Shown here piece after piece: positions 1 through 7,975 of a stretch of DNA of 44,939 nt. The position numbers were made by a program, and so were the translations under genes. Under the pieces are notes generated by a model, which saw only the letters and a list, made by a program, of their open reading frames with translations, searched no databases and was not told the DNA's origin. Every line of letters begins with the position of its first letter. Positions within the stretch are counted from its first letter, which is position 1. Origin of the DNA: Bacilli bacterium (GTDB lineage Bacteria > Bacillota_I > Bacilli_A > RFN20 > CAG-826); contig JAFVUY010000130.1 in assembly GCA_017502465.1 (NCBI GenBank), positions 1-44,939 on the forward strand. The letters run 5' to 3'.

Positions 1-323
1 AAACATTAAAAAAACACTTCATTAAAATAGGAAATGATTTTCAAATTTCCCTCGAGGAATGGAATCACGATGTTGATCATATACACGTCCTATTTAGGAG
101 TGAGCCTACAACTAACTTATCTAAATTCATCAACGCATATAAATCCGCATCATCTAGATTGATTAAAGTTGCTTATCCTGAAATTAAAGATAAATTATGG
201 AAAGAAGCCTTTTGGACAAAAAGCTATTGTTTGTTAACTTCAGGTGGAGTAAGTGTCGACGTTATTAAACAATATATAAAATCACAAGGAGAAGAATTTG
301 AAGAAGATAAAAAAGACTTATAA
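1..323 (+). CDS. tnpA: IS200/IS605 Y1 transposase TnpA, C-terminal part (runs off window start)
   Basis: The reading frame begins at base 3 and ends at TAA 321-323. The translation shows the HUH nickase motif His-Ile-His (78-86), the family pattern around LWKEAFWTKSY, and the catalytic tyrosine in QYIKSQ (Tyr codon 273-275). These are hallmarks of the single-strand transposases that excise and insert IS200/IS605 elements through a 5'-phosphotyrosine intermediate. No frameshift is seen in the visible part, so the enzyme may be active if the missing N-terminus is intact. The last 26 bases overlap tnpB. Confidence 0.88.
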   Translation, partial: TLKKHFIKIGNDFQISLEEWNHDVDHIHVLFRSEPTTNLSKFINAYKSASSRLIKVAYPEIKDKLWKEAFWTKSYCLLTSGGVSVDVIKQYIKSQGEEFEEDKKDL

Positions 324-1443
324 ATTTAGAATATATCCAAGCGTTTCTCAAAAAGAATTAATTGAGAAGACTTTAGGTTGTGTTCGTCAAGTTTATAATG
401 ATTTTCTTTCTATGTGTATTGATTCGTATCAAAAAAATTATGAATTTACGATTAAAAAATACGATTTAATTAAACTTCTCCCTGGATATAAAGAAACATT
501 CCCCTATTTAAAAGAAGTTGATTCTATCGCCCTTCAACAAAGTGTTATACATCTTTATGATGCCTATATTAACTTTTTTAAGCACAATGCTTCGTTTCCT
601 AAATTTAAAAAGAAAAAGAATGATTATGGTTATACGACCATGAATATAAATAATTCTATCCGTTTTATGGGGGATGATATCCAAATCCCTAAATTAGGTA
701 AAGTTAGAATTGTCAAACATCGTCATATAAACGAATCATTTTCTTTTTCTATGGTATCTATATCTAGGAAAGGTAAATACTATTACGTTTCTTTAATGGG
801 AGAAGAAGAATGCGTAGATTATGAAGAAATAATCAAAGAAGCATTAGATGTAAATAGCTCTATTGGTCTAGATTTTTCTTTAGAACATTTTTTTGTTACC
901 AGTGAAGGTGAACACATTGACGCTCCTAGTTATTACGAAGATTCTCTTGCCAAATTAGCAAAAGAGCAAAGAAAATTGTCTCACATGGTTAAAGATAGTA
1001 AAAACTATTTAAAACAGAAACAGAAAATAGATAATCTATACATTCACATCACTAACCAAAGAAAAGATTTTCTTCATAAAGTATCACGTAACATCGCAAA
1101 CAAATACGATTATGTATTCGTGGAAGATTTAGATTTAAAAGAAATGTCTAGTTCTAAAACTAAATATAAATTTGGTTTACGAATATTTGATTTAGGATAT
1201 TCGACATTTTTAAATTACCTTTCTTATAAATTAGATTGGCTTAATAAAAAAATAATTAAGGTGAATAGATTTTTCCCTTCTTCTAAAAGGTGTAATGAAT
1301 GTTATTACAAGAACGAAGAACTAACATTATCTCAAAGAAGCTGGGTTTGTCCAATATGTGGTAAGAAACATGATAGAGACATCAATGCGGCAATAAATAT
1401 TAAAAAAGAAGGAATAAGAATGGTTCTTGAATCTTCTAATTAA
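298..1443 (+). CDS. tnpB: TnpB RNA-guided endonuclease (IS605 OrfB)
   Basis: This 381-residue protein has an N-terminal helix-turn-helix-like segment (about 5-60), a RuvC-like nuclease split over D192 (GLDFS), E276 (FVEDL) and D361 (HDRDINAA), and a zinc ribbon C332-x2-C335...C351-x2-C354 between the last two blocks. All catalytic and zinc residues are present, so it looks active. TnpB proteins cut DNA guided by an RNA made from the right end of the element, which favours retention of the element after excision. The start is a TTG at 298 with AAGGAG (286-291) six bases upstream, inside tnpA, so the two genes are probably translationally coupled. No ATG lies nearby in frame. Confidence 0.93.
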   Translation: MKKIKKTYKFRIYPSVSQKELIEKTLGCVRQVYNDFLSMCIDSYQKNYEFTIKKYDLIKLLPGYKETFPYLKEVDSIALQQSVIHLYDAYINFFKHNASFPKFKKKKNDYGYTTMNINNSIRFMGDDIQIPKLGKVRIVKHRHINESFSFSMVSISRKGKYYYVSLMGEEECVDYEEIIKEALDVNSSIGLDFSLEHFFVTSEGEHIDAPSYYEDSLAKLAKEQRKLSHMVKDSKNYLKQKQKIDNLYIHITNQRKDFLHKVSRNIANKYDYVFVEDLDLKEMSSSKTKYKFGLRIFDLGYSTFLNYLSYKLDWLNKKIIKVNRFFPSSKRCNECYYKNEELTLSQRSWVCPICGKKHDRDINAAINIKKEGIRMVLESSN

Positions 1444-1454
1444 AATAAGTTAAT

Positions 1455-1563
1455 AAAATCAACCGATGGACCATCGGGGATAGCCTATTGATACTGTAAT
1501 CACTAGATTACTTGAGTAGGAAGCCTTGCCTTTAATTGATAGATAAGGCGGGGAGGAGGTCAC
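1455..1563 (+). ncRNA. Probable omega RNA (reRNA) / IS605 right-end structure
   Basis: The span after the tnpB stop folds into three hairpins: CCGATGG-A-CCATCGG (1463-1477), GTAATC-ACTA-GATTAC (1496-1511) inside an outer CCTATT/GAGTAGG stem, and a 9-bp stem 1524-1532/1545-1553 with two G-T pairs. TnpB guide RNAs are transcribed from this position and take their guide from the host DNA directly after the right end, here the bases from about 1564. The 5' end is a guess because such RNAs can begin inside tnpB. Hairpins are read directly; the RNA role is inferred from the family. Confidence 0.65.
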
Positions 1564-1565
1564 TA

Positions 1566-1790
1566 ATCTCTATCATTTCTATTCTTACTATTCTTATCCA
1601 AAAAAGACATAATAAGGTATACGCTTTAATAGGTTTATCTTCCTTTGCTTTGGTGATGGTGTATTACTCTTTTATGTATTCTTCTATTCTTTTTGCAGGG
1701 GTCTTCTCATACGACTTTTTACCATCGCAATTAATAACCGCTTCTAGTGTTATCGCGATTATTTTAACCGCCAAAAAAGAAGAATTTTAA
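1566..1790 (+). pseudogene. 3' fragment of a small membrane protein, interrupted by the IS
   Basis: About 74 residues in frame encode two hydrophobic segments (around ALIGLSSFALVMVYYSFMY and LITASSVIAIILTA) ending in a charged KKEEF tail before TAA. There is no credible start with a ribosome binding site. The open frame runs back into the hairpin at the IS right end, so the upstream part of the gene was probably displaced by the insertion. The family is not recognised. A terminator follows 21 bases after the stop, as expected for the true 3' end of a gene. Confidence 0.5.
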
Positions 1791-1811
1791 ACTTTACTAA
1801 TCAATAAATTC

Positions 1812-1841
1812 AAACTCCTTTAATAAATAGAGGAGTTTTTT
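1812..1841 (+). terminator. Rho-independent terminator
   Basis: AAACTCCT (1812-1819) pairs with AGGAGTTT (1831-1838) across an 11-base AT-rich loop, followed by further T residues. It closes the interrupted membrane-protein gene and insulates the next gene from IS transcription. Confidence 0.8.
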
Positions 1842-1849
1842 GTTATGAT
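1841..1849 (+). promoter_or_regulatory. Candidate extended -10 promoter for the 1870 gene
   Basis: TGT followed by TATGAT (1844-1849) reads as an extended -10 element directly after the terminator. It would start RNA about 12-14 bases before the ATG at 1870, just upstream of or within the AAAGAGGA binding site (1853-1860). No good -35 is visible. Confidence 0.45.
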
Positions 1850-1869
1850 AGTAAAGAGGATTTAAATTT

Positions 1870-3570
1870 ATGGATATTAAAGCAGGTGTTTTTAAATTAC
1901 AACTTAATGAAGAACAACAACAAATAATTAAAAACGATGATCAATTTTTAAACAAAAATGTGACTCTTGTTTTTTATAAAGATTTATCAAAGATGATGCA
2001 AGATTTACATAACCACGTTATTGAATATATTATAATGCCTTCAAGAGTGGTTAACACAAACGAGGTTTTCGATGCTTGTATTGAACTCGTTTTGCGTTTA
2101 AATCTTGAAAAAGTTAATGAAATTAATACATGCTCTTTGGATGTAAATTATGTTCCTTGCAATATTTATCAAAACCAATCTTCAATTAATGATCCTAATT
2201 TGCTTCGCTTTGGTAAAAGAGGGTTTGTACCATCTAGTGAAGGCACTACTAAGATTGAATTTAAGATGTTTAAAAACAACACTTATAAAACCAATTTGCT
2301 TACAAAAATATATATCTTCTTATTCGCGAACAAATATAGTCAAATCTTTAGTTTAATCATCAATATTGTTTCAGTTTTACTCTTAGTAATCGCTTTTGCT
2401 TTTACAGTAATCCCATCTTTACAAGGAATCCTTCCTATGGAATTTACAATCCTTGCTGATTCCATACCTCTACTTATGATTGTTGGGCAAGTTTTAGTGA
2501 AAATATTTGATGTCGATGAAAAAGCTAAAAGAAAAATGATTACAGGCTATTGGGTATATTATTCTTTTGAAGATGAATATAGCGATGGTAATTATGTTCC
2601 AAAAGGTTTTACAACTAGATTATTCCATATCACAAATATAGGTGGAAACTTAAGTTTATCTTGCAAATTCTCTGGAAGCGACACTCTTTTCTTTTCTAGT
2701 GAAAACAATTCATTTGATTATAATTTCTCCACAAGAATTGCCTCTGGTATTTATTCATACACAACAAACATGATTAACTCTAAAGGAAAACGTGCGGATG
2801 GTGTTTGTAAATACCAAGGTCGTTCAAATAAAGGCGATGTCTTAACATATATGGATGGTTGGTTTACAGGAAGAGGAACCGGAATTCGCGGCAGGGTTAA
2901 GTATTTTAGAATTTCTGAAAAAGATTATCGCACACTTGAAAAAGCTTACGCTTCTCCAAGCCAATTAACATTTAAAAACACAACTTGTATCGTAGGAATT
3001 TATGGGGATGTTAAATCTAATACAGATCTCGCTTTTGATAAACTATATAATGAAAATCCTATCTTTAAAGATGTTGAAATTTTAAAGAAATATTATTCTT
3101 TATTAAGCGACATGGAAAGAGATTTCAAATCTCATTCTATTGATTTTGCAATCGTTCCTACCTCAAATAGAGGTAAGAAGATTAATGAAAATCAAATTTT
3201 ATTTGATTATGAATCAGCGAAAGTTGTTACCACTTTAGATAATAAAATCACTTACGCTCTTGGAAGTAGAATCAAAGATTATAAATTAGATAAAAACACT
3301 GTCTTCTATTCTCATAGACAATCATTAAAACAATGTAAAGAATTTATTGATTCAATAAGTGGATTAACTAAAGAAGCAACCTCTACTTCTCACGCAGCTA
3401 AACATATATCTTTAAATTACACTGACGACAATGTTGTTTGTATTGCTAACCATGAATCAATTGAATTTTATAACTTGTATAAAGTTAGAGATGTCGATGT
3501 AATTAATCCATACATTAATAAAGAAGAAAACGTAACAACATTCACTTTATTCATGTATCAAGAAAAATAG
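1870..3570 (+). CDS. Membrane protein: 2TM, beta-rich domain and C-terminal prephenate-dehydratase-like domain
   Basis: This 566-residue protein has no signal peptide. Residues 1-140 are soluble. Two membrane helices lie at about 159-182 and 191-213. Residues 225-350 are beta-rich and begin with a G-x-W strand (TGYWVYYSF). Residues 372-563 match the layout of prephenate dehydratase: an opening VGIYGD strand, DFAIVPTSNRG where the enzyme has its V-P-x-E-N-S loop, FYSHRQSLKQC for the SH-x-Q-A-x-x-QC motif, and a closing NVTTFTLFMYQ like the enzyme's N-x-T-R-F strand. The normal catalytic Thr-Arg-Phe triad is not recognisable, so a ligand sensor is likelier than an enzyme. A 2TM-plus-beta-barrel arrangement recalls the Cap15-type effectors of CBASS, but no cyclase is nearby. 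SD AAAGAGGA, 9 bases before ATG. It stands alone. Architecture is seen; function is unknown. Confidence 0.65.
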   Translation: MDIKAGVFKLQLNEEQQQIIKNDDQFLNKNVTLVFYKDLSKMMQDLHNHVIEYIIMPSRVVNTNEVFDACIELVLRLNLEKVNEINTCSLDVNYVPCNIYQNQSSINDPNLLRFGKRGFVPSSEGTTKIEFKMFKNNTYKTNLLTKIYIFLFANKYSQIFSLIINIVSVLLLVIAFAFTVIPSLQGILPMEFTILADSIPLLMIVGQVLVKIFDVDEKAKRKMITGYWVYYSFEDEYSDGNYVPKGFTTRLFHITNIGGNLSLSCKFSGSDTLFFSSENNSFDYNFSTRIASGIYSYTTNMINSKGKRADGVCKYQGRSNKGDVLTYMDGWFTGRGTGIRGRVKYFRISEKDYRTLEKAYASPSQLTFKNTTCIVGIYGDVKSNTDLAFDKLYNENPIFKDVEILKKYYSLLSDMERDFKSHSIDFAIVPTSNRGKKINENQILFDYESAKVVTTLDNKITYALGSRIKDYKLDKNTVFYSHRQSLKQCKEFIDSISGLTKEATSTSHAAKHISLNYTDDNVVCIANHESIEFYNLYKVRDVDVINPYINKEENVTTFTLFMYQEK

Positions 3571-3686
3571 ACATCATTAAAATCAATCTTTTATTCATAA
3601 AGAATTCTAGTGTTCTCAAGAATAATAATATTCAGCCTATACACAAAGTGTAATATATCTTAGTAATAATAAGATGTCGAATTAGA

Positions 3687-3986
3687 TCATAACGAGAACA
3701 AAAATATAACAATCCAGACGGCAAAAAGAACTATACCTATAATACCAAGGGCTCTATATTTTTTTGTTTTATCAAGAACAAGGTTTAAAATACCAAACAA
3801 CACTCCTAGCCAACCACCTAAAGCGCCAAAAACGACCGCTAATATACCGCACACCAATGCCGCGGAGGATTTTTTTGTTGTTGTGGCTGTTAATTTTTCT
3901 TTTCCTAACTCTGTGGAACAACCACAGGTTGGACAAATTAAACATTCATCATTGATTTGGGACCCACATGTACTACAATATTTCAT
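3687..3986 (-). CDS. Small zinc-ribbon membrane protein
   Basis: The 99-residue protein starts MKYCSTCG at an ATG with AAGGAG ten bases upstream. A longer in-frame start exists upstream but lacks this site. C4-x2-C7 and C18-x2-C21 form an N-terminal zinc ribbon, with extra cysteines C15 and C23. Two hydrophobic segments follow, at about 40-65 and 75-97, of the DUF4190-like type. Such proteins are common in Bacillota and of unknown role. Its promoter spacer is built from dinucleotide repeats (see the promoter at 4015-4043), so its expression may vary between cells. It is transcribed away from the 4297 gene and alone. Confidence 0.8.
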   Translation of the reverse strand: MKYCSTCGSQINDECLICPTCGCSTELGKEKLTATTTKKSSAALVCGILAVVFGALGGWLGVLFGILNLVLDKTKKYRALGIIGIVLFAVWIVIFLFSL

Positions 3987-4014
3987 AATCAAAAAACTCC
4001 TTGATTTTTTCTTT

Positions 4015-4043
4015 ATTATATATATAGAGAGAGAGAGATTCAA
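4015..4043 (-). promoter_or_regulatory. Promoter with a dinucleotide-repeat spacer
   Basis: On the minus strand, TTGAAT (4043-4038) and a consensus TATAAT (4020-4015) are separated by exactly 17 bases. The spacer is (CT)6 running into an AT repeat; on the plus strand (TA)5 is at 4017-4026 and (GA)6 at 4027-4038. It serves the zinc-ribbon gene, with an RNA start near 4008. A change of one repeat unit would move the spacing to 15 or 19, which normally weakens sigma-A promoters. The rest of 3987-4296 shows no gene apart from the terminator at 4247-4273. Confidence 0.75.
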
Positions 4044-4246
4044 GTTGAAAATTGACCAGATACCGTTATTGTGAATTCCTAAAGTAAATTCCGTTCCTTT
4101 AGAAAAACTGACAATGTTTTAGATTATTTGACCTACAAATATCAGTTCTAAAATAGGTTTCACTTTTGCTTTTTGATTCATAACAAAAATATTACTTTCT
4201 GATGGAGTTATAACCACCAAGAAATATCTTATTTAATCAACCATAT

Positions 4247-4273
4247 AAAAAGCTAAGGTTTTTACGCCTTAGC
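4247..4273 (-). terminator. Rho-independent terminator of the 4297 gene
   Basis: GCTAAGG (4252-4258) pairs with CCTTAGC (4267-4273). Read on the minus strand it is followed by a TTTTATA tract. It lies 23 bases beyond the stop codon of the metallophosphoesterase gene. Confidence 0.85.
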
Positions 4274-4296
4274 ATTTATATTTTATATATAAAATA

Positions 4297-6279
4297 TTAA
4301 TCAATCCAAGATGCTTTGATAAGTTTATTATCCGCGTCGAATGTAACTCTTAAGGAATCTAAATATACTCCTCTTCTATTGACGTTCGCATCGCTTGAAT
4401 CTTTGATTTCCCCATTAGAGAAGGCGGAAACGAGTTTAGAATTTCCTGCTCCGTGAGATGTAATTAACATCCATCCTTCTGGAAGGAATACTTCGAACTT
4501 TTTATTCGCCGAACTATCTTCAGGTGTCGATGGTCCATAACCATCTAAAATGTTGAAGCATGGGTTTGTTAAATAATTTTCATAGTATGTATTGCAGTAA
4601 TATCCTGTTCCCATTGGACCACCATAACCATTTGGTGGATATTGAACTGCATAAGCAATTCTACCTTCTGGGTCAACGATAATGTAATATCTCCAACCAT
4701 TGTATGACCAAGTACTTGCACCTGTAGATTCGTCATATGATTTAATTTTTGTGTTTGCAATATCATAAACTGCGACAAGGTCAGCCCCTGCGTCAGAGTT
4801 AATTTTTGCAACTTCGACATCTGTAACTGGAATAACAGGAGCATTTGGATCAACCCAAATATCGATATTTAAAGTCATTTCTTCAAGGTTAATTTCGAAA
4901 ATATATGTATTACCTGTATTACCAGAATAAATGAAATTATCGCCTGTGGAGCTGTATAAATCATCTCCCCATGTTGCGTTAGGTGTGTTTTGGAAGTAAC
5001 CAGTAATTTTTGTAAAATCACTAACACTGAGACGTTCACCTCTATAAGAGAAGACGATTCTATTCCAGATTGCGAATTCTAATTGAACTGTATATAAGCC
5101 AGTTTCGACATTCACTTTCATCTTGCCTTCATATGTTCCTGAATAAAGTAAACCAATATTTGAACAATCTTCTTTAACGTTTTCTGTTGTGAATGTGAAA
5201 TCACTATTTAAATGATAAACGTAACAATTTCTTGCTAAGTCATTATCTTCAAATAATTTTGAGAAGCCAACTTGTGGTCCAAAACCAAGAACGATGTTAT
5301 GTGTGTCATCTTTAACTTGATATTTATATGTATGTGCGTGACCAACAAAATAAGCTTTTGTACTTCTTTTTTCTACTAAAACATCATATAAACCGGTATT
5401 AACTTTTGGTCCACCATCTTTAATTGAATTAACTGCGTCCGCGCCTAAATCTTGTTCAATGACAAAGGAGGCTCCATCACCTTCAACTGCTCTACCATAA
5501 AGGGTCGCGTGTTCTTGAAGTTGAATGTGTGAGAAAACAATTGTAGGAACGACTTCGTGAGCGTTACCACTTTGTGCAGCGTATGTTTCTTGTAATGCAT
5601 CAATTTTAGTTTTATACCAGTTGATTTGTCCTTGGGTAATAGCTTGATATTCACTACCTGTATGAACGCCTGCATCAAAGAAAATTAACGAACCAAGCAA
5701 TTTGTCTTTCGCTTCGTTAAGTAATTGAATTGAGAAGTTACCGTATCTATTTTCTGCTCCTGTTTCATAATATTCATTCGCATATAATAGATATTCGGTA
5801 TTAGAGGTTAATAAAGTTTCATTTAATTCGGCTTTAGAATAACCGGTTTGGTTAGATTCTGAATCATGGTTGCCATAAATAAATGTCCATGGAGTTTCAT
5901 AATCTTCCATAATGTTGATAAAGTTTTTAAGTTTTGTAACACCTGTAGATAAAATATTGTCGCCACTACAGACAATAAGGTCAGGTTTGGCTGTTTCTAC
6001 TACGTAGTCCATGTAAGTTTTGGTTCTATCAACCTTATCGTTATGCCAATCATTGCCTTCAATACCAAAATGGATGTCAGCGAATTGAGCAATTTTTAAA
6101 GGCTCTCCATCTTTAAGTGCGAGAGATAGACCAAATTGAGTAGTATCTTGTTCGCTTTCACTTTCGCTTACTGGTGGTTCACTTTCGCTTTCAGATTCAA
6201 CACTTTCTGAAGCGCCACCTCCACAAGACGCAAGTAAAGAGAGCAAAACAACTAAAGGTAAAAATTTAATTTTAGCCAT
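4297..6279 (-). CDS. Lipoprotein metallophosphoesterase with C-terminal shared modules
   Basis: This 660-residue surface lipoprotein has signal peptide 1-18, lipobox LASC with lipidated C19, and a Ser/Glu-rich linker (about 23-45). The calcineurin-type metallophosphoesterase domain (60-350) has all metal ligands: D68-x-H70, GD107N, GN137H138D, H251, and GH314-A-H316. It should hydrolyse phosphomonoesters or diesters outside the cell; the substrate is unknown. Residues 378-475 form module B (contains FAIWNR) and 490-655 module A (GWR...PPNGYGGP...VDP), both shared with the lipoproteins at 31776 and 33166. Module A could anchor the enzyme to the same ligand. AGGAG lies 8 bases before the ATG. 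A terminator follows the stop. It is 99 bases downstream of the GH20-like gene. Confidence 0.88.
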   Translation of the reverse strand: MAKIKFLPLVVLLSLLASCGGGASESVESESESEPPVSESESEQDTTQFGLSLALKDGEPLKIAQFADIHFGIEGNDWHNDKVDRTKTYMDYVVETAKPDLIVCSGDNILSTGVTKLKNFINIMEDYETPWTFIYGNHDSESNQTGYSKAELNETLLTSNTEYLLYANEYYETGAENRYGNFSIQLLNEAKDKLLGSLIFFDAGVHTGSEYQAITQGQINWYKTKIDALQETYAAQSGNAHEVVPTIVFSHIQLQEHATLYGRAVEGDGASFVIEQDLGADAVNSIKDGGPKVNTGLYDVLVEKRSTKAYFVGHAHTYKYQVKDDTHNIVLGFGPQVGFSKLFEDNDLARNCYVYHLNSDFTFTTENVKEDCSNIGLLYSGTYEGKMKVNVETGLYTVQLEFAIWNRIVFSYRGERLSVSDFTKITGYFQNTPNATWGDDLYSSTGDNFIYSGNTGNTYIFEINLEEMTLNIDIWVDPNAPVIPVTDVEVAKINSDAGADLVAVYDIANTKIKSYDESTGASTWSYNGWRYYIIVDPEGRIAYAVQYPPNGYGGPMGTGYYCNTYYENYLTNPCFNILDGYGPSTPEDSSANKKFEVFLPEGWMLITSHGAGNSKLVSAFSNGEIKDSSDANVNRRGVYLDSLRVTFDADNKLIKASWID

Positions 6280-6378
6280 AATGGTTTCTCCTATAAAATT
6301 TCTTGACTATATTTTAGCAAAACAAAAATATAGAAAGAAACTTTCTTAAGCCTAAAACTAATATTTGATTATTTTACC

Positions 6379-7962
6379 TTAAATCTCGATAAGGGCTCCC
6401 GCGGAGACGATATGTCTATAAGAGCAAACAACATCTGCACCTGGATTAACTTTATGACCACACATATTTGATGGAATTTGTTCTTCTTCTAATTCATCAA
6501 TTTTATCTATTTCATTATTTTGATATTTGCTTAATATAACTATTAAAAATCTAAATCTTTCTTTAAGGCCACCTAAACGAATAATTTGTTTTTCATAACC
6601 CATTCCCTTAGCCTCTTTAAGCCATTGGAATTCATAAGTTTTAATAAATTCATCAATGCATTTAATAACCTTTTTCGCTCTTAAAATAATTGGGGATAGA
6701 TCTTCTTTATTTTTATAAGCTTTATACAAATCTGAAGCTAATCCTACTTTAGTTTTAAGAAGCTTTGCTAAAGAGGCTAGTGATGCAAAAATATATCCAA
6801 AATCTTCGTTTTTAGACAGTTTTTGCATAGTTTTTTGAACTTTATTATAAAAATCATAAAAAGAATTATCTTCCACTTCGTTATAAATGTTTTGAAGTGG
6901 ATCATTATATAAATGAATAAAACTTAAGTCGTTAATATTGCCTTTAAATCTAGATTTTTCTTGATTGAATCTATCTAAATCATCAATATGTAAATAATCT
7001 AAAAAACTCATTCCAACAACATCTAAAAATTGTTTATAGCATTCTTTATTGAATTTACCTTCTTTAAACAAAACACTCGCATAGAACGCTCCAGGAAGAC
7101 CAGAGAAAATAGAAGCATCAGCAGCCCCATCACTCCAAGCGGTAAGCAAGAAATTATCTATGTTATGTTTTCTTATTCCTAATATTTGTTCTTTGATGGA
7201 TAAAAAGGCATAGGAATTATGTGGAGCAAACCCTCTCCACTTATCAATTCCACCTGCGTAGGCCACTCTATCATCAGATATCTTTTTATATAATTTTATT
7301 TCTTTGTCGGTTTCTTTATTTCCTATTGGAGAATATCTCCAAATAAATGGTGTTATATTTTCAGGGAGTTTAACTACATCTCCATTAAGATAAGAAGACA
7401 TAAGCATGTCACCCCAAATATAACATTTATAACCATATTTTTTAGCGATGTTATTAACTCTATCTAAATGGTATTCCATTAATTCTTGAATCTTCGCAGG
7501 TCCATGAATATCTTGATATCTGCCTCTACTTAATCTCCAAGCTTCATCCATCCCAATATGAATTACACGAGATGAAATAGTTTCACTCATCGTAGATATC
7601 ATATCTTCGATAAGTTTATAAACACGTTCATCTTTAACTAAAAAGATGTCATTAATATCATAAAGATCTCTATATGGTCCATGTCTTTGAATTCTTTCCA
7701 TATGCGCAAGAGTTTGAATACAAGGACGTAATTCCATCCCTTTTGAATGGGCGTAAGCATCTATTTCTTTTAATTCTTCTTTTGAATATCTTCCACGCAT
7801 ATAACCAAAATATGGATGATTATTCATTTCAAACATATCTTCGGTATAAAGCATTAAATATGTGTAATTAAATTTAGAAATGATATCTATAAATTTTTTG
7901 ATTGTTTCTACGCGTGGGACTTGTCCGCGAGAACAATCAATCATATAACCTAATTCCTTCAT
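6379..7962 (-). CDS. GH20-like beta-N-acetylhexosaminidase, cytoplasmic
   Basis: The 527-residue protein lacks a signal peptide. Its TIM-barrel core matches GH20: an early YTEDMFE strand (about 40-46), the ID-x-YAHSKGMELRP strand (67-80), and HIGMDEAW (135-142), where D139-E140 is the catalytic Asp-Glu pair of GH20 substrate-assisted hydrolysis. Later blocks include YIWGDM and LTAWSDGA. It lacks the usual N-terminal GH20b domain and has a helical C-terminus, as in the shorter DUF4838/GH20-like proteins. It should trim terminal GlcNAc or GalNAc from imported sugars. It starts 13 bases after the stop of the upstream phosphoesterase gene, with AGAGAG as binding site, so the two are co-transcribed. 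The exact substrate is uncertain. Confidence 0.8.
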   Translation of the reverse strand: MKELGYMIDCSRGQVPRVETIKKFIDIISKFNYTYLMLYTEDMFEMNNHPYFGYMRGRYSKEELKEIDAYAHSKGMELRPCIQTLAHMERIQRHGPYRDLYDINDIFLVKDERVYKLIEDMISTMSETISSRVIHIGMDEAWRLSRGRYQDIHGPAKIQELMEYHLDRVNNIAKKYGYKCYIWGDMLMSSYLNGDVVKLPENITPFIWRYSPIGNKETDKEIKLYKKISDDRVAYAGGIDKWRGFAPHNSYAFLSIKEQILGIRKHNIDNFLLTAWSDGAADASIFSGLPGAFYASVLFKEGKFNKECYKQFLDVVGMSFLDYLHIDDLDRFNQEKSRFKGNINDLSFIHLYNDPLQNIYNEVEDNSFYDFYNKVQKTMQKLSKNEDFGYIFASLASLAKLLKTKVGLASDLYKAYKNKEDLSPIILRAKKVIKCIDEFIKTYEFQWLKEAKGMGYEKQIIRLGGLKERFRFLIVILSKYQNNEIDKIDELEEEQIPSNMCGHKVNPGADVVCSYRHIVSAGALIEI

Positions 7963-7975
7963 GTTTTTATTCTCT

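Larger units (their letters stand above)
1..1563 (+). mobile_element. IS200/IS605-family element, right part
   Basis: The left end lies outside the window. What is seen, in order, is the C-terminal part of a Y1 (HUH) transposase, a complete TnpB nuclease overlapping it, and a hairpin-rich right end. This tnpA-tnpB order on one strand is the classic IS605 arrangement. The right boundary is placed at TCAC (1560-1563), the kind of short cleavage tetranucleotide found at IS605 right ends, directly after a strong hairpin. The sequence after it reads as the interior of a membrane-protein gene, which fits insertion into a coding region. The exact cleavage point is inferred. Confidence 0.8.

Noticed and set aside
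1536..1565. A start codon for the small membrane protein at 1536
   Set aside because: It is a TTG inside the terminal hairpin of the IS right end without a ribosome binding site; the first residues encode IS sequence, so the gene is treated as an interrupted fragment beginning near 1566.
1870..3570. A CBASS or other complete defence system
   Set aside because: No nucleotide cyclase, NucC, SAVED or STING-like gene is adjacent; only one domain of the membrane protein recalls Cap15, so no system is claimed.
4017..4038. The TA/GA tract as a simple microsatellite without function
   Set aside because: It falls exactly between a -35 and a -10 with 17-base spacing, so it is annotated as a promoter spacer.
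6280..6378. AAGAAA-G-TTTCTT hairpin as a terminator of the GH20-like gene
   Set aside because: The stem is short, without G-C pairs except at the tip, and the T-run is interrupted; it may equally be part of a promoter for the 4297 gene.
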